Shown here: positions 31,460 to 43,990 of the stretch, piece by piece
How positions within the stretch are numbered: position 1 is the first letter of the stretch
How the letters are laid out: each line of letters opens with the position of its first letter
Assembly (NCBI GenBank): GCA_963573305.1
Contig: OY754337.1
Location: 46,947,164 to 47,011,163 of the forward strand
From: Pyrrhosoma nymphula
Lineage: Eukaryota > Arthropoda > Insecta > Odonata > Coenagrionidae
Direction: 5' to 3'
DNA length: 64,000 bases
Notes under the pieces: generated by a model
The model's database searches: none
The model's input: the letters and a program-made list of their open reading frames with translations, nothing else
What the model was told of the DNA's origin: nothing
Made by a program: the position numbers and the translations under genes

Positions 31460-33462
31460 CAAATTTTTTAATATTTTGCATAATTTCGTTGCATACATAT
31501 GTTGTAATTTTAAATTTTTTCATGTTAAATGTTTGGCCATATAAAGATATTTAGTACAATGACTTACTTTGGCAAAATATTGAGTTTACTACGCATTAAA
31601 GTCGAATGTTTTTATCTGAGAACCATTATAGTAATGTGACGTTACATTATTTATTGCAAACAAGCTTTTAATTTTCTGCTACACCTCTATTGATGCCTTT
31701 GTTTCAAAGGTCTGCATTGCCGGTTATCGTGACTTGCTTGTTATATTTAAGCATCTAGACATGTGTATAACAAAAGGCACAGGTCAAAATCTTAGATATT
31801 TGTTGCGAAACAATTTGCAAGTCTGCCATTAAGTAAGTGAAACGGGTCTTCCGCCATTATGCAAAGAGTCATTAAACTCGCGGAATTAAAAAATAACCCC
31901 CATGTTGTATGTAAGGAATAGAAATGTATTAAAATTTAGTTTTCAAGTATTTAGTGACTTTATCTTTGGAACAGGTGTCCTGAATTCTATTCCAAGCAGA
32001 ACAATGATGATGTTTCAGTTCAATTGTGCATGACTCTTTGGAAGCATACTTAAGAAGATTTAAAAAATCAAAGTGTTTTAACAAAAATCTGGTACATATA
32101 TTATATAAAAGGCAATGCATATGTGTGTATGATTAAGTTGCTAGGCGTAGTGATTCAGATGCGCACCAATAGATGGTAAGCAAGCTCCCATATATGTTCT
32201 CCGCTAACTGACACAGAAAAGCTCATGTTTATTACATGCAAAATTGGTATGTTATCATGCAATCTTCTTCATACCTAAAAATTTCCCAATACGAAGTTTT
32301 TTTAGCGATACATACATATTTCATTTGTTGCTCATAAATATTTATTTTAAAAGTAGTTAACAAATGGCCCGAGGCTTGACAACGATATTTGTTATTTACT
32401 GTTGGCATAATAGCTGTTGACATCTTCTGCTCTCATACATCACATATTTCTCTTTGGCATGTTGTTGTTATTTTTTTCCTTGCTCTTATAAGTTGTTTTC
32501 TGAAATTTCCTGAGGCTATCATTGTTTTATAATATTATTTATTCGCATATGCCTCTCTTGAGTAGGTTAATTATCGAAAAAAAAACATATTGTTGCCATG
32601 TTTCTCAATGGCTTTGATTTTAGCATTTATCATATTGATTCCAGCATTCATCGTTGCACAGTGTTTGTTTTTCGGTCTAATAATGTAAATTTTGGAGATA
32701 AATTTTTACAAATCCATCAGAAAATTTTACCAAAGTTTCAGTTAGTTTTATTTTGGAATTCAATGTCAATTTTTTTTAATTAAAAATATATGTGCCTGTC
32801 GGACTCATTTCCCATATGACCGATGTAAAAATACTCCCAACTTTGAATGCTCATATTTTTGTTTAGTGCTCTGGAAAAAGATACTGCAATGTTGTCTAAG
32901 ATAAATTAGGAGCTCTACATTAATTTTTGATGATTTATTGTAGCTGATATTGAGTTAAAAATTTTTAGCCAAAACACTGTGGGTGGATTGCTAGAACAAA
33001 GTCTAAAGTGCGGTATGAACAGCGTCTTCAAGAAAAATGTGTGTTTGACTCAAGATTATTGGCGGTTGCAAATTAGTGATTGTTTATAGGGTGCTGAAAT
33101 GACTTTTTTGTTATTATTTCAATAAATAATGAATTTACAAAAAAATGTTTTGGACAAAAGATGTGGGTAACTGAAAAACCTTTAATTTGAGTCATCGTGT
33201 ATCGAAATAGATGAATTAGTTATTGCTAAAAAGGGCGAAATAACCGGTGAAAATGGGCATTTTTTGCAAAAATGATCTTTTCACTATTTTTATTGCTTTG
33301 AAGGAAAGCGCTTGTGATTCTGAATACAAGGATATTTTTTTATAAGGTGCTTGTTGAATTATTTACTGAGATATGGTCTATTGTTTATCCAGAGACAGTT
33401 TTTTAAGTTAATAATTGCTTAAGTAATCGTTTCAGGCTTAACTTTGTGGAAGTTGGTAACAT
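31460..33462. other. Intergenic A/T-rich sequence
   Basis: No gene, repeat pair or RNA motif recognised. Confidence 0.4.
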
Positions 33463-33630
33463 CCATGATAGGAAACAACTTAGTTTTAATCCACACAATT
33501 TATTGAACACGACCCGGGTTTCAGCAACTCACATTTTTTGACCTGAAGATGGCACAAAATGTAAGTTGCTGAAACCTGGGTCGTATTCAATTAATTGTGT
33601 AGATTGAAACTAAGTTGTTTTCTATCATGG
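33463..33630. repeat. Foldback with hammerhead-like core
   Basis: A 168-bp inverted repeat from CCATGATAGGAAACAACTTAG to CTAAGTTGTTTTCTATCATGG. The + strand core: CTGAAGA (33543-33549), GGCAC...GTTGC, GAAA (33571-33574), ACCTGGGT, C, GTATTC. The opposite arm has the perfect ACCCGGGT palindrome and GTTGCTGAAA but no CTGANGA box. No PLE coding sequence is adjacent. Confidence 0.72.
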
Positions 33631-34535
33631 TTAATAATTGCTATCTTGTTGCGGAATTATTGAGTCAAATCCAACAGGATTTAATCTTAAAGATTTATAT
33701 TACATGTAGTATTAAAACCATTAAATCATTAAAAAGTCATAGAAATAAACGTTTAAAAAGCATACTTTTTCAGACTAGTGTTTTTTTTATAAACAAATAG
33801 AGCTACGGCATCGGCTGTTGGTCGCACGAGTTTATAACTTGGATTTTCTGAAAGCTGATTTAATTGCGCAGATTTATGAAAAACATGAAGTCCTTACGAC
33901 CAAAAGGAGCCGATGTAGGATTTTCTTTTCTTTAAATCGCAGAGGCTTTATTTATAAAAGTTAATAAACCATTTTACCCGTGTTACACAGACAAAGGCTT
34001 ATATTTGCTTATTGCAATTACTTTTTTCATAAAACTTATCTTTTATTATAAAATTGCGTGCACAAAGTGGAGCGTATTCACGGCGGATGTGGCAACCAAC
34101 ATTAGGACGTGTGGAGTGGGTAGAGAGCGGTGGTGAATCATGGAGCTGCCGCGTGCCTGAAAAACTGAATTGGTAACTTCAAACAGAGGAGCGCATACAG
34201 ATTCGCTCTATCTCCGCTATTTATCGACCAATCTCGACATTTATTTTTTTAAATTTGGGGTACCTGGAAAATAATTAACAACTATGCTATCAGCTTAATG
34301 ATATATGTAGATTCAATTGTTATTATTCAATTTTTATTATTACTGTGACTCACTGCACAGTTACTGGAATTACTTACTTGCAAGCAAAAGATAGGATGCA
34401 ACTGAACTGTGGCTCTACAGAACCCTGTCAGAACTGTGGTTTGAACTTTGTTGTTGCAATCCACTCTATATGTACAACTTTAAGTGATACATATTTGCAA
34501 TCATGAATTATAGTTTTTAGTTTTAATTCCATGTC
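33631..34535. other. Intergenic sequence, nothing recognised
   Basis: A/T-rich, with a slightly GC-richer patch at about 34060-34170; no assignable feature. Confidence 0.35.
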
Positions 34536-34885
34536 TTAACCCCTTCCCTGACACATTATTTTGAGGAAATGGTTCCAAAAAGGATCATTTTTTTATTGCA
34601 TTTTTTAATTATTTATATGTTATAATGATGGGAAAACAAGTTTATTTTGTGCATTGAGCTTTTATTTATTTATAATTTCAATTTAAACCCTTATTGTTAT
34701 CAATTTTCTAAAGTGATCTGAGAGATTCACTTCTACCTCAGCTAGAACAAGTATTTATGCCAAAATATCTATATTTTTATTGAAAATTCTACAACCCTAA
34801 CATATATCCAAATGGATTAGTACAAATTTTAATTATTTTCAGAATTTTTTGTGTGGTAAGTCCTAAAACATGGTGAGAGACAGCG

Positions 34886-35086
34886 TTACAACCACAGAGT
34901 TACATTGCAATCTGGGCAAAAATATCTGCTTTCCCTTCGAATAATTATCCCGTGCACATCTCGATTTCTAGTACATAAAAAGCACTTGCGTGTTGGGCTT
35001 GCCTTCTTATTAGTTGCTAGGATCAGCTCAGGAAAGTGCATTTCTAAGGGGCGGAGAGGGTGAGGTGTTGCGGGTGGCCTACCCAC
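34886..35086 (-). pseudogene. piggyBac C-terminal cysteine-rich domain
   Basis: Encodes RKCFLCTRNRDVHGI followed by RYFCPDCNVTLW. The C-x2-C...C-x2-C arrangement matches the cross-brace zinc domain at the end of piggyBac transposases, which binds the transposon ends. The basic stretch before it (ATNKKASPTRK) also fits. The fragment is preceded by an open but unrecognised frame. Confidence 0.7.
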
Positions 35087-35498
35087 TTCAGGAGCAAAAA
35101 ATTGGGGGTGTACTCCTCAATAATTTTTTTCGATGAGGTCAAGTCTATTATTCAAATATGACTTCCTTCCACCTGTTCAACATTTGGTAGATTTTTCAAA
35201 TCTTATTCAGTTTTGGATTAGTACGTATTTCTGCGACATATTCCTCATTTTTGTGAAGTGTAAATTTTTCCAGATTTTTTTGCAAATCGGCGAATGACAT
35301 CGTTTCCCAAAAAACAGCGTACACAGAATCCACCGTGTGGTCCAAAAATGCTCTTTTTCAGGCTTTTATACAATGCTCTGCAGCATTATTAGCGCCAAGA
35401 AATCTCGTATTTCGGGAGCACTCAACGCCATTGTTCTCTGGAACCAGAGGGTTTTTCACGAAGACACTGATTAGCATACCAATTTGTCTCATCAGTAA

Positions 35499-35750
35499 TT
35501 AGTTATATAAATTCATTGCCGAAGAACGGTTGAAAAAAATGGAGTACACCACCATCTTCTTGAACTTCAAAATTGAGTGATGAAGCACTTTCAAAATTGA
35601 ACCTTGCGGGTACATGAGGGGGAGCTTCGCTACTTTTCTTTCTCTCCATTGGTCGTCTTCAATAGGCTCACCTTCGCACTCGACATCTAATATGGTGTAC
35701 TCGGAGAAGCTCGATTCAGATCCCGAAGTTTCTAAATTTTCTTTTTCCAC
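35499..35750 (-). pseudogene. piggyBac-like N-terminal acidic fragment
   Basis: An 83-codon open frame: MEKENLETSGSESSFSEYTI, then DVECEGEPIEDDQWRERK. Acidic and Ser-rich N-termini are usual in piggyBac transposases, but this is weak evidence alone. Its position between TTAA-flanked ends and its orientation with the C-terminal domain support the call. Confidence 0.45.
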
Positions 35751-37604
35751 CTCAACACCCTTTCACTCTCACTTTCTGTTGCAGAATGAATAAAGCAAAA
35801 CAGTAAAAAACACTGAGGTAACCAAAAATTGCTCTCGACCTCTAATCGCATAAAAACGGATTTCTGTGAAACGCTGATGGAGAAGGGACACTTGACATGA
35901 ATGCTCAGGAGGAGAGTAAAGTACTAACGTATGTCTCCGTTGAAAATTTAGGATAAATTGAAATGATTTTATGTCGACATCCTTTGATAAAGGTAAAAGA
36001 ATTTCAGGGGTACATCAGGAATATCCACGGAGATATTGACATAAGCTTGTATACAGTACCTTCCCGAAGAGGATAAGATAAGACAAATCGGTGAGATTTA
36101 GAGAGAAGGGAGGGGTACCGAGAAAGATGGAAATCAGGGGGAATAATAACAAAGGCGGAGTCTTCCTGCTCAAAGTCTTACTAAATGCACGTCTGAGGGA
36201 AAATATGCCTTTTCCTTATGTGCGTATTCTTCGCTTTCAAAGATTACCGCAAAACAAGCACATGAGGTCGTAAAGCAATGAGGATGAAGGCATTCTTTTC
36301 CACAGAAGATCTTTCCCATTCATAAGGGTCCGCTGTCCCACTTGAGTGAAGAAATTATGGCTCTATTATGACAGGCACCAAGCAGGGTCGGAAAGCGACC
36401 GCACGCCCAACCATTTTCCTGGGGCTTCCCAGACGGACAATGCACTCTTGGCGGCGCCCCTTATCTATTGTCCCTTTTTTCTCGGGTGACCTTGGAAGAA
36501 AGAGGGCTGCAGCGTAGTACATGAGCGTGAGAGGAAACCTTGAACGTAATGTAATGAACGGGAGAACAAGCCACTGCCACTTTCCTGAACATTTTTTGAA
36601 CTACCAGTAATGCTGTCGAAAGATTTCTTCCAATTTTTCACGATAAATGACATTTACGGAGAATGGATATAAGATGACTATCATCGTCTAAATCTCAACC
36701 TCTAAAAGCCGTTTGTTGCATAAGTAGAAGCCATTAGAGACTGAAAGGTTACTTACAAGTCTGAGAATTCACGAGTTTCACGTCAACATGGCAGATTTTA
36801 TTTTACTACAACACCGCATTCGAAGGACAGGAAAGGAAGGCTAAGTATTTGATAAATTTGCTGTAATTTGCATAAGTTCTACAAATTCTTTCTACTCCCA
36901 CACAATGTATTACTAGAGCATGAATATATCTAGACTAATCATGCGAAAACACGCTTCACTAGTCATAGCTTTATCCGAATATTCCTTTATCCTGTATTCG
37001 CTTTTTATATGGCTGGTTGCATAACACCCCCTGCCACACGTCCGTGGTGCAGTTTACGGGTAGGTAGGTACATAATGTATTGTTTAGAAGCGATTGTAAG
37101 GGATTATTTTTATTTTTCCTAATACATAGTATCACCGCTACGAGTGTATATCGCGCGACTGTTATTTTTGCATCCGGCCAGTCGCCATGAATGTCGGAAT
37201 CAATTATACTCAGCGTTTTGAACCCAAAAATAAATAACAAATGCAATATTTTTGTAAATGTAGGAATTTGATACCAGATAAATTTATCTAAAACAATAGC
37301 AGATAATGCGCTAAATCTCACGTGTAATTGTCCCAATATCAAGGTAAAAATTACGAAATTTATGACGCAATTCCATACGCTAATGCAACGAAATAAGTCT
37401 CAATAACTGGCTAAAAATGAGCCAGTGTGTCCGCAAACGCCATCTGCTGCCTAGATATAGAATTTCTACGAAGGGGACGAGATTATTCGTCTTCAGAAGC
37501 TAGGAAGTCGAAAGAGCGGCCTTGGACGAGTTAACTCGTCCCTGACGCGATTTGACACACCTGGTTAGGACGAGTTAACTTGTCCTTGTCAGGGAAGGGG
37601 TTAA

Positions 37605-40600
37605 TATAGTTAAATCATAAATGAGAGTAACATACTGTTTCATTATCTGCTTTCAAATTCTCATGCTTTGAATTTACACAGTTCAGTGAACTTTATTGGA
37701 AAATTCCATACTCATGGTATTTGAGATAACAATGATAATTGCTCTCTTGCAGGTGTGTGGCATGAAGAAGCTTTCTATCTCTTATCTTCCTGTGTTCATT
37801 GTTGGCTGCCATATTGTCAGGATATGGTCAATATCACCAGATGACTGCTGTTCTTATTTTACTCCAACATTGGTTCTGGAATTTAACCATGTGTATTTAA
37901 CTCCAATGATCCTGTGCTACAAGTTTTCCAGCGCACAACTATCTCCATGGAATTTAATCTAGTCATTTGGTTGTTGTATTCAGTGATGTTTATATGATCC
38001 CAAGGTACCTAGTGTCTAAAAACTATTCTCTAAAAACCTTCCATTCTTGCATTCCATTATTTTGTGTTGCCTTAGGAAAATGTTAGCTCATAGGCTTCAG
38101 GAAGCAAAAAAACAACGAGAAAAACAAGTCCTAGCAGCTCATTTTAAATTGTAAAATATTTAGCATGTTGCATATATTTTAATTAATAAGAAGTAATTTA
38201 GCTTCTATGTGTCCAAAAATTTGAGAGCACTGTAAAATTTCACCCTACCAAATATCAATTTAATTAAGCCTTTGTCTCAGTTTTTTTAACCTTTTATGTA
38301 ATTTATTTTCTTTCTTACCTTTTCCATCATTAGTTCACCACCATAATAATTATTACTCAATTAATAAATTATTTCTCAATTGATTTAAAATCATTGTTTT
38401 TACTTAGGGGTTCAGGATATCTAGTGTTCTTACTTTGGAGAAGATTCAGTGAAATGCTTATTTTTTATGTGCTGTTGGTGTTGTCGAATGATTCCATGAG
38501 TGCATACATATAAAAGTTTTATTACTTCATTTATACGACTGTGTGACTGTGCATGTTAGGCATGAGTTGAAAAGGTCAGTCAATGAATGGAAAGTAGACC
38601 AGAATGGCTAATGTTGATGCTATAAATCACTACAAATTTGACATAATTGCCAAATGCCATGAAATCATTTTGACACATTATATGCTTTACCTCTGTATGG
38701 TTATGATGTAAAACATTTACAAATAAGAAATGATTTGTCACTTTTCAGCTAATTTTAAATATTCAATATTTTACATTTTATATTGATTTAACCAAAAGAA
38801 TACAGTCCACTTTTATAACAGGATATTCCTTTCAAAGGTTTTTATTTAGTCTTTGTAATCTTTTTTGAAAAATTCTGTAGAGTACTCTGTATCCTGTTGT
38901 ACTAACTTAGATATTTCAAATTATTTTGGGAGGAGCATTAGAACAAGAAGCCTATTTTACTCGCTAAAGTAATTGTTTTTAATCATATCATGCTAAATCT
39001 ATACCTTTTCTCTTAAGATCATGCTACAATTTTATGTAGTCAATTGGCAAGTCAATTGGTGATACGTACTGAAAAAAATAGTGTACTTTTTTCTAAGAAG
39101 GTGATAATTTTTTCACTGTAGTTGAATATTTGATTTTTTACTTAAACTTAAACACAGGCCTCTTGCAGGCATATGGTGATACTCTGAAACCTAGTTTTTT
39201 GTGCTGAATTGAAATAGAAAGTAACCTTTATTCTTGCAGTTTTTAGATAAAATAAAATGTATGAAATGGAGCAATGCAAAATTGGTGGTATAGGTGGCAT
39301 GAAAAATGGTGCTCTATTGAAGGCTCGTTAATTACCTTTGTCCCTTGGAAGAAATTGTGTGATGAAATATTAGGTCTTTCGAATTTTAGGTAGGTGCTAT
39401 TTTTATGGCTTAAACATTTTTTTAGGTACCAATAAATCTGCGAAAATGAACAATCCAAATGCTATTATCAATGGTCATTACTAAAGCAATCTTAAGTCCA
39501 ACTCTTGGGATTTGATGTCCGTTATTGTCCTGCAGCTAAAGAAGAAAAATGTGCAATCAGTATTTTTCTGCCCTCAGATACATCATCGAGATGTGTAAAT
39601 GTAAATACTGGGAATAAATTCCATTTTATAAATTTCTAAAGTTGAGTGTATATTAGGAAGTGTGAGGCAGGACTGTATATACGGGTGGAATAAACACTCA
39701 AATGCCTGTTTCCGATGTCCTTCAAATGTGAAATGCTCTGCTTTGTGGTTTGAGTTCCTTTTAGCAGTGGAAGGCATCATCAGTGATATATTTTCAGTAT
39801 AAAGGTGTTTTACAATGAATAAACTATTTTTGGTGTCATGGAAAATCCATATGGATTGTAAATGTTGAATTAAAAGTATTAATATTGTCAGAATAACACA
39901 CTATTTGTTATAAAATTAATTGTTTGTAAGTATCTCATTAATTGGCTAAAATTTGCTCACCAGAGTTTCATAAGTATGTATTGAAACTTATGCAAATGGG
40001 TTGGAATACTTGTCACTCACTTCATCTTGGCATTTTTTTTTTTAGAAATTTAGGAATTATTTCCAGCCTAATTTTAACTAAAGTTACCACATTACAGTCA
40101 GTCCTATTGGTCTCAGGTTAAGGTACACATGTAGACATTTTTATTTATATTCCTTAAGTTTTAACATGATTTCTGGGGTTCATGCTTTTGTTTTGCTGTG
40201 AGTAACATGTCAATGAATGAAAATGCTTATGGTAGATTGGTTAGTATTAAATTATTTCCTTGGAAAAGTACTGTTGGAATTGAGGTTTAATTGAATCCAC
40301 TGCATCGTGCTATTCATTGACAGTATATTGTTCTCTGTTGTTTGTTTGGGGATTAATTGCTTGCCTGATTACCCTTATCAAAGAAGTTGTTTATGGGAAC
40401 TGTTTTAAGTATATATATATATATATATATCTGTATTTATATATTATTTATTTATTGTTTTACCTGTAAAATATGGTTGTAAATTATTCATGCTATAGGT
40501 AACATTTATTCAATGTAATCACTGATGTATAAAAATGAAAATTCATTGGTAGCCATGTTTTACTGAATTTTCAAATTCAGGATTACGTGCATAATTAAAA

Positions 40601-40989
40601 ATATCAATTGGTATATTTTACTGATCTTGATGTATTTGCTTGGAACACCTCCTTATGTAAAATTGCTGGTACTAATATTAAAGCATTTCAGTGGTACCTA
40701 TTATGACTGTTTATTATTGGAAGGACAAAAGTATATATTTAATCATTATTTCTTTGGAAATGTCTTATCTTGTTTAATAGTGATTTTGGGCAGTTTCTTA
40801 ATGTTATTTAAATACAACTCAAAGCATAATTTTCAGTATTTGAGTACTATTTTTGTTATGGCTATGTTTTCTGTCCACTAATTTTTACCATTTATGACCA
40901 ATTCCATTAACCAATTTAACTGATTTTAACCATTTATGTAAAGTTTCAAATTGGTTTGTAGAAACTTAAATTTGGCTCTGTCCATGGCA
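37605..40989. other. Intergenic A/T-rich sequence with a short (TA)n run
   Basis: There is a TA repeat at about 40411-40431. Short open stretches (for example 37696-37962 and 40627-40881) have no family match and the poor codon quality of A/T-rich DNA. No gene is supported. Confidence 0.4.
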
Positions 40990-41520
40990 TATTTCATTGC
41001 ACTATGCATTGTGATGTCTAAGTGTCATCCTCAGGTACAATATCCCCTTGGAAAATTCACTGCCGTTGCACATTCTTTGGAGAAGGGGGCGGGGAAGGAG
41101 AGACCTTTCAGGAAGAAAGTAGATGTTTGGTAATGAGGGTAGGGAAGTGGGGAGAGATGGTTATGGGGTGAGAGAGGGAGTATGAGGGAATGGCTTTGAA
41201 ATTCTCTTTCATTAAGTAGCTTTGCTCCCGTCTTCTTTTGCCTGATGATCTCCCGTTGCTAGAGGGCATCGAGGCAGCGTTCCTTGTCCTTGAACTGCCA
41301 AATCTTGGGGTTGAAACAGCTTTGGTGGCCTTCGCTGATAAGGTGGTTGGAGATTAGTGACTCTGTGTCCTTGTTGAGAAAGCACCTAGTGTTCTTCTGC
41401 ATGTGTCCTAATGGTGTACGTGAGACAAATGGGCAGGAAATTAAGGTCCCATGTGAGGATGTTAAAAAAAGGCTGGTAAGGAACATAATGTTCCCTAGAG
41501 TTGCATGATGCAGAAATCAG
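40990..41520 (-). pseudogene. Possible Penelope-like element tail
   Basis: The minus strand from 41486 reads RCFLNKDTESLISNHLISEG, then NPKIWQFKDKERCLDAL. This resembles the end of the PLE GIY-YIG region ('SAISNHL...GH...N..I......K.R...LEAL'). It is followed, in the same sense, by a C/T-rich tract (41200 down to 41080) and by a decayed CTGAGGA box (complement near 41030), the layout of the other PLE 3' ends here. The call is tentative. Bases 41371-41447 recur at 42363-42440. Confidence 0.4.
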
Positions 41521-41686
41521 GACTCGGAGGGAAAAGGATCAGAGTTGGTTTGAGATGTGGGTGTGGTAGAGAGTGAAGGAGGTGCAATGGATGGTAAGGG
41601 AAGCAAACAAGGTGCCAGGAATGGATGATAACATGTGGAAACTACTGAAAGAAATTAGGTAGCAGGGTAGGTGGATGGCAAAGGTA

Positions 41687-42225
41687 GAGATGGGAAAATT
41701 ACCATAATTTTCATATGAGGTAAATTACCGTAATTTTCCAGTATTTTTCAGTTTTAAGCATTAAACAGAAAATATATGGTTAAATAAGAATGCCAATAGC
41801 AAAAGGAAGGGGATACGATGTTTAAACCATACCTATAGGTATGGTTTAAACATCGTATCATTAATCAATCTATGTAACATTAATCTATTATATATTTTAA
41901 AAATTGTAAAAAGAAATACAGCAGCAACACGCAATCTGGCTTTTTTTGTTCAAAGTATGAGAAATTTTCAAGAAGAATATTCTACTAATAATTACTGAAT
42001 AATGTTATAATTTAAGTAAAATATGCCAAAAATGAGTTGTATATACCTCAATTTAAAATTAAACACGTAGGAAATGTGGAATTGGCTTAAAAGAACATGT
42101 TGGGAGTTTATCTGTATGAAAAATTATCTCAAACATAGGTGAATTATCTAGAAAATTACGGTAATTTTCAAGGGGCGCGGTAAATTACGAAAAATACCGT
42201 GGTAATTTTCAAAGTGGCCCATCTC
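41687..42225. mobile_element. TA-flanked MITE
   Basis: A 539-bp A/T-rich element starting GAGATGGGAAAATTACC and ending with the inverse GGTAATTTTC...CCCATCTC, with TA at 41685-41686 and 42226-42227. Subterminal AAATTACCGTAATTTTC-like repeats occur at both ends. It interrupts a LINE scrap, which fixes its boundaries. No transposase. TA target and 8-bp-plus inverted ends suggest Tc1/mariner-type mobilisation. Confidence 0.8.
41812..41859. repeat. Perfect 48-bp palindrome inside the MITE
   Basis: GATACGATGTTTAAACCATA and its complement meet at a central TATA with no mismatch across 48 bases. Confidence 0.95.
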
Positions 42226-42362
42226 TAGGCACAGGTAATGGTAAGGGGCAGAAAACCATATAGTAGAGGGAGGATATTTGGTGACAAGGAAGGGGAAGGA
42301 AAAGAATAGGATTCATGGATGGGATGAAGGTAGGGTTGCCAATTGTGCTCATTTTCCACACA

Positions 42363-42440
42363 TGTCCTTGTTGAGGAAGCACCTCTCATGTCCCTCTGCA
42401 CTTGTCCTAACAGTGTGCATGAGACAAACGGGCAGGAATT
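42363..42440. repeat. Direct repeat of 41371-41447
   Basis: Both copies share TGTCCTTGTTGAG, AAGCACCT, TGTCCTAA and GAGACAAA(C)GGGCAGGAA words in the same orientation, with about 20 percent difference. They lie on either side of the LINE scrap. Confidence 0.6.
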
Positions 42441-42849
42441 TTTCACCTTTTTTTTTCGATGTTGATTTCAGTATTCATCCTTGCGCCTTAAATGGTTTGC
42501 TTTTTAAATTTCAAAACTAGGATATTTTAAAACAATATAATTATAATCATTTATACCATTGAGGTTGGGATAAAAGGGATATCTGGGGGGATATTCTGTT
42601 ATTCTACTTCCGGAAGAGCACCAACTCAAATGAGTTTTAGCTACTCCGATCTCGAAGTACTCACGATTTGGAAGCTCAATTCCACGACTGAAAGAACTGG
42701 GAAAAACCATTCTTGGCCAAAATGAATGAGTTGATGGTGTCGCCATCTTGCGTACACTGTTTACAACTCCACTTTCTGTAATATTCAACATTAAGGAGCT
42801 ATCCGTGACATCACATTCTGTGAGGTGAAATTACAGAAAAACCCCCCAG

Positions 42850-43990
42850 ATTTTTAATAGACACCATAGTCAATACTACCAGTGAGTTTACTTTTCCCTA
42901 GAATTTCAACCTCATTTTCATCAAAAACATTTACTCCATTTTTATCAAAAATTAAAACGACCTTTCTCAGCAATTTTATGAACTGATAACAAATTTTCAG
43001 CACTACTAGAACATCACAAAACATCAATAATCTAGCCATGTACATTAGATTTGTTGTTAAATGAAAAGGAAACATCACCCTTACCTTCACATGGCATTTT
43101 TGAATTATTAATGACAAGAATATCTGCTCTGACATTTTGATTAAGATTATCCATCCAATCATTACGTGTAGTCATGTGTCGACTCCCACTGCTGTCAAAA
43201 TACCAACTCTTTCTGCTCAATGGACTGCCAACAAATGTAGCGGTCAGTGGCACACCCCCCTTGTCTGCAGCAAACTTTCCTGTCGGCTTTGATGAATTTT
43301 GAGCCTGCTTTAATTTCCTCCATTCCATACACTGTGGTCGCTTGTGCCCTTCCTTTTGACAGTAATAGCACACTACCTTACCTGCTGAAGGCTTACTGCT
43401 AGGCTGTGGTTTACACTTCACCACTGTTTACGCAGATTCACCTTCACTGGCATCTCGTCGGAATTCTTCCTCCAACATTAACTTCTTCACCTCCTCACTT
43501 GAAACGGCAGTGTGGGTAGATGCATACCCTTGTATGGTTGCACTGAACGAAGCTGGCAGACCACTCAACAATAATGTACCTACTTTACAGTTGGGAATTT
43601 CAACGTCAATGTCAGCTAGCTGATTCACAAGCGTAAAGAACACCATTAATGTACTCAGACATGGAACACAAGTCTTTGTAATGAGTTCTATGTAATTGTC
43701 TCTCCAACATTATTTGTCGCATGAGACCTGAACTCTTGAAAGCCTTCCCCAAGATTTCCCAGGCTTCTTTCGTTGCGGTGGCTCTGTGAACGTGGTATCC
43801 ACACAGTGGCTTAACTGCAGAACTTATTTTTGCTAGCGCATGCTGACCTTTTTCGGCATCGGTATCTTCACCCATCACACATTTCCACTAACTAAAGTCA
43901 AGCCATAGCAGATTTCATGCAAAATTTCCACACATTATAGTTCTTTTGGCCTTTTAGCATTTTGATTCCCGGCACTCCGGCTTGCAACAT
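42850..43990 (-). pseudogene. Ty1/Copia gag-pol fragment
   Basis: Read leftwards from about 43880: a Copia gag domain (CGYHVHRATATKEAWEILGK, MLERQLHRTHYKD, LLSGLPASF), then a CCHC zinc knuckle CYYCQKEGHKRPQC (about 43370), and a protease start WYFDSSGSRHMT (about 43205) with DSSGS where DSGAS is usual. The remains of the spacer follow (VMPFHLTTNL..., IDYGVY), ending near 42854. Frame changes near 43430 and 43640 and the absence of integrase and RT show a dead, truncated copy. No LTR pair was identified. Confidence 0.75.

Larger units (their letters stand above)
34540..37600 (-). mobile_element. piggyBac-like transposon with TTAA duplications
   Basis: The 3,061-bp segment starts CCCCTTCCCTGACA and ends with the inverse TGTCAGGGAAGGGG, flanked by TTAA at 34536-34539 and 37601-37604. 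Inside, on the minus strand, are an N-terminal acidic fragment (35499-35750) and a C-terminal cysteine-rich fragment (34886-35086). The catalytic middle is not recognisable. The right end carries copies of the palindrome GGACGAGTTAACTCGTCC. The element also includes about 1.7 kb (35760-37520) with no coding, containing a LINE tail-like scrap at 37010-37062. Confidence 0.8.
41465..42335 (+). mobile_element. RTE-like LINE C-terminal scrap, split by a MITE
   Basis: 41465-41685 matches the C-terminal RT region of the LINE at 25640-25890 (AAAAGGCTGGTAAG, TTGAGATGTGGGTGTGG, GGCAGGGTAGGTGGATGG-type words). The match resumes at 42236-42335 with the GGATTCATGGATGGGATGAAG stretch (25921-25993). Between them lies the MITE at 41687-42225. 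The frame is broken. Confidence 0.65.

Noticed and set aside
37696..37962. An additional Tmem63-like membrane exon
   Set aside because: It has hydrophobic stretches, but there is no family match, it lies 9.6 kb past the Tmem63 stop, and hydrophobic frames are common in A/T-rich DNA.
40627..40881. A small membrane protein gene
   Set aside because: An 84-codon A/T-rich frame with no homology, no splice context and no conserved motif.
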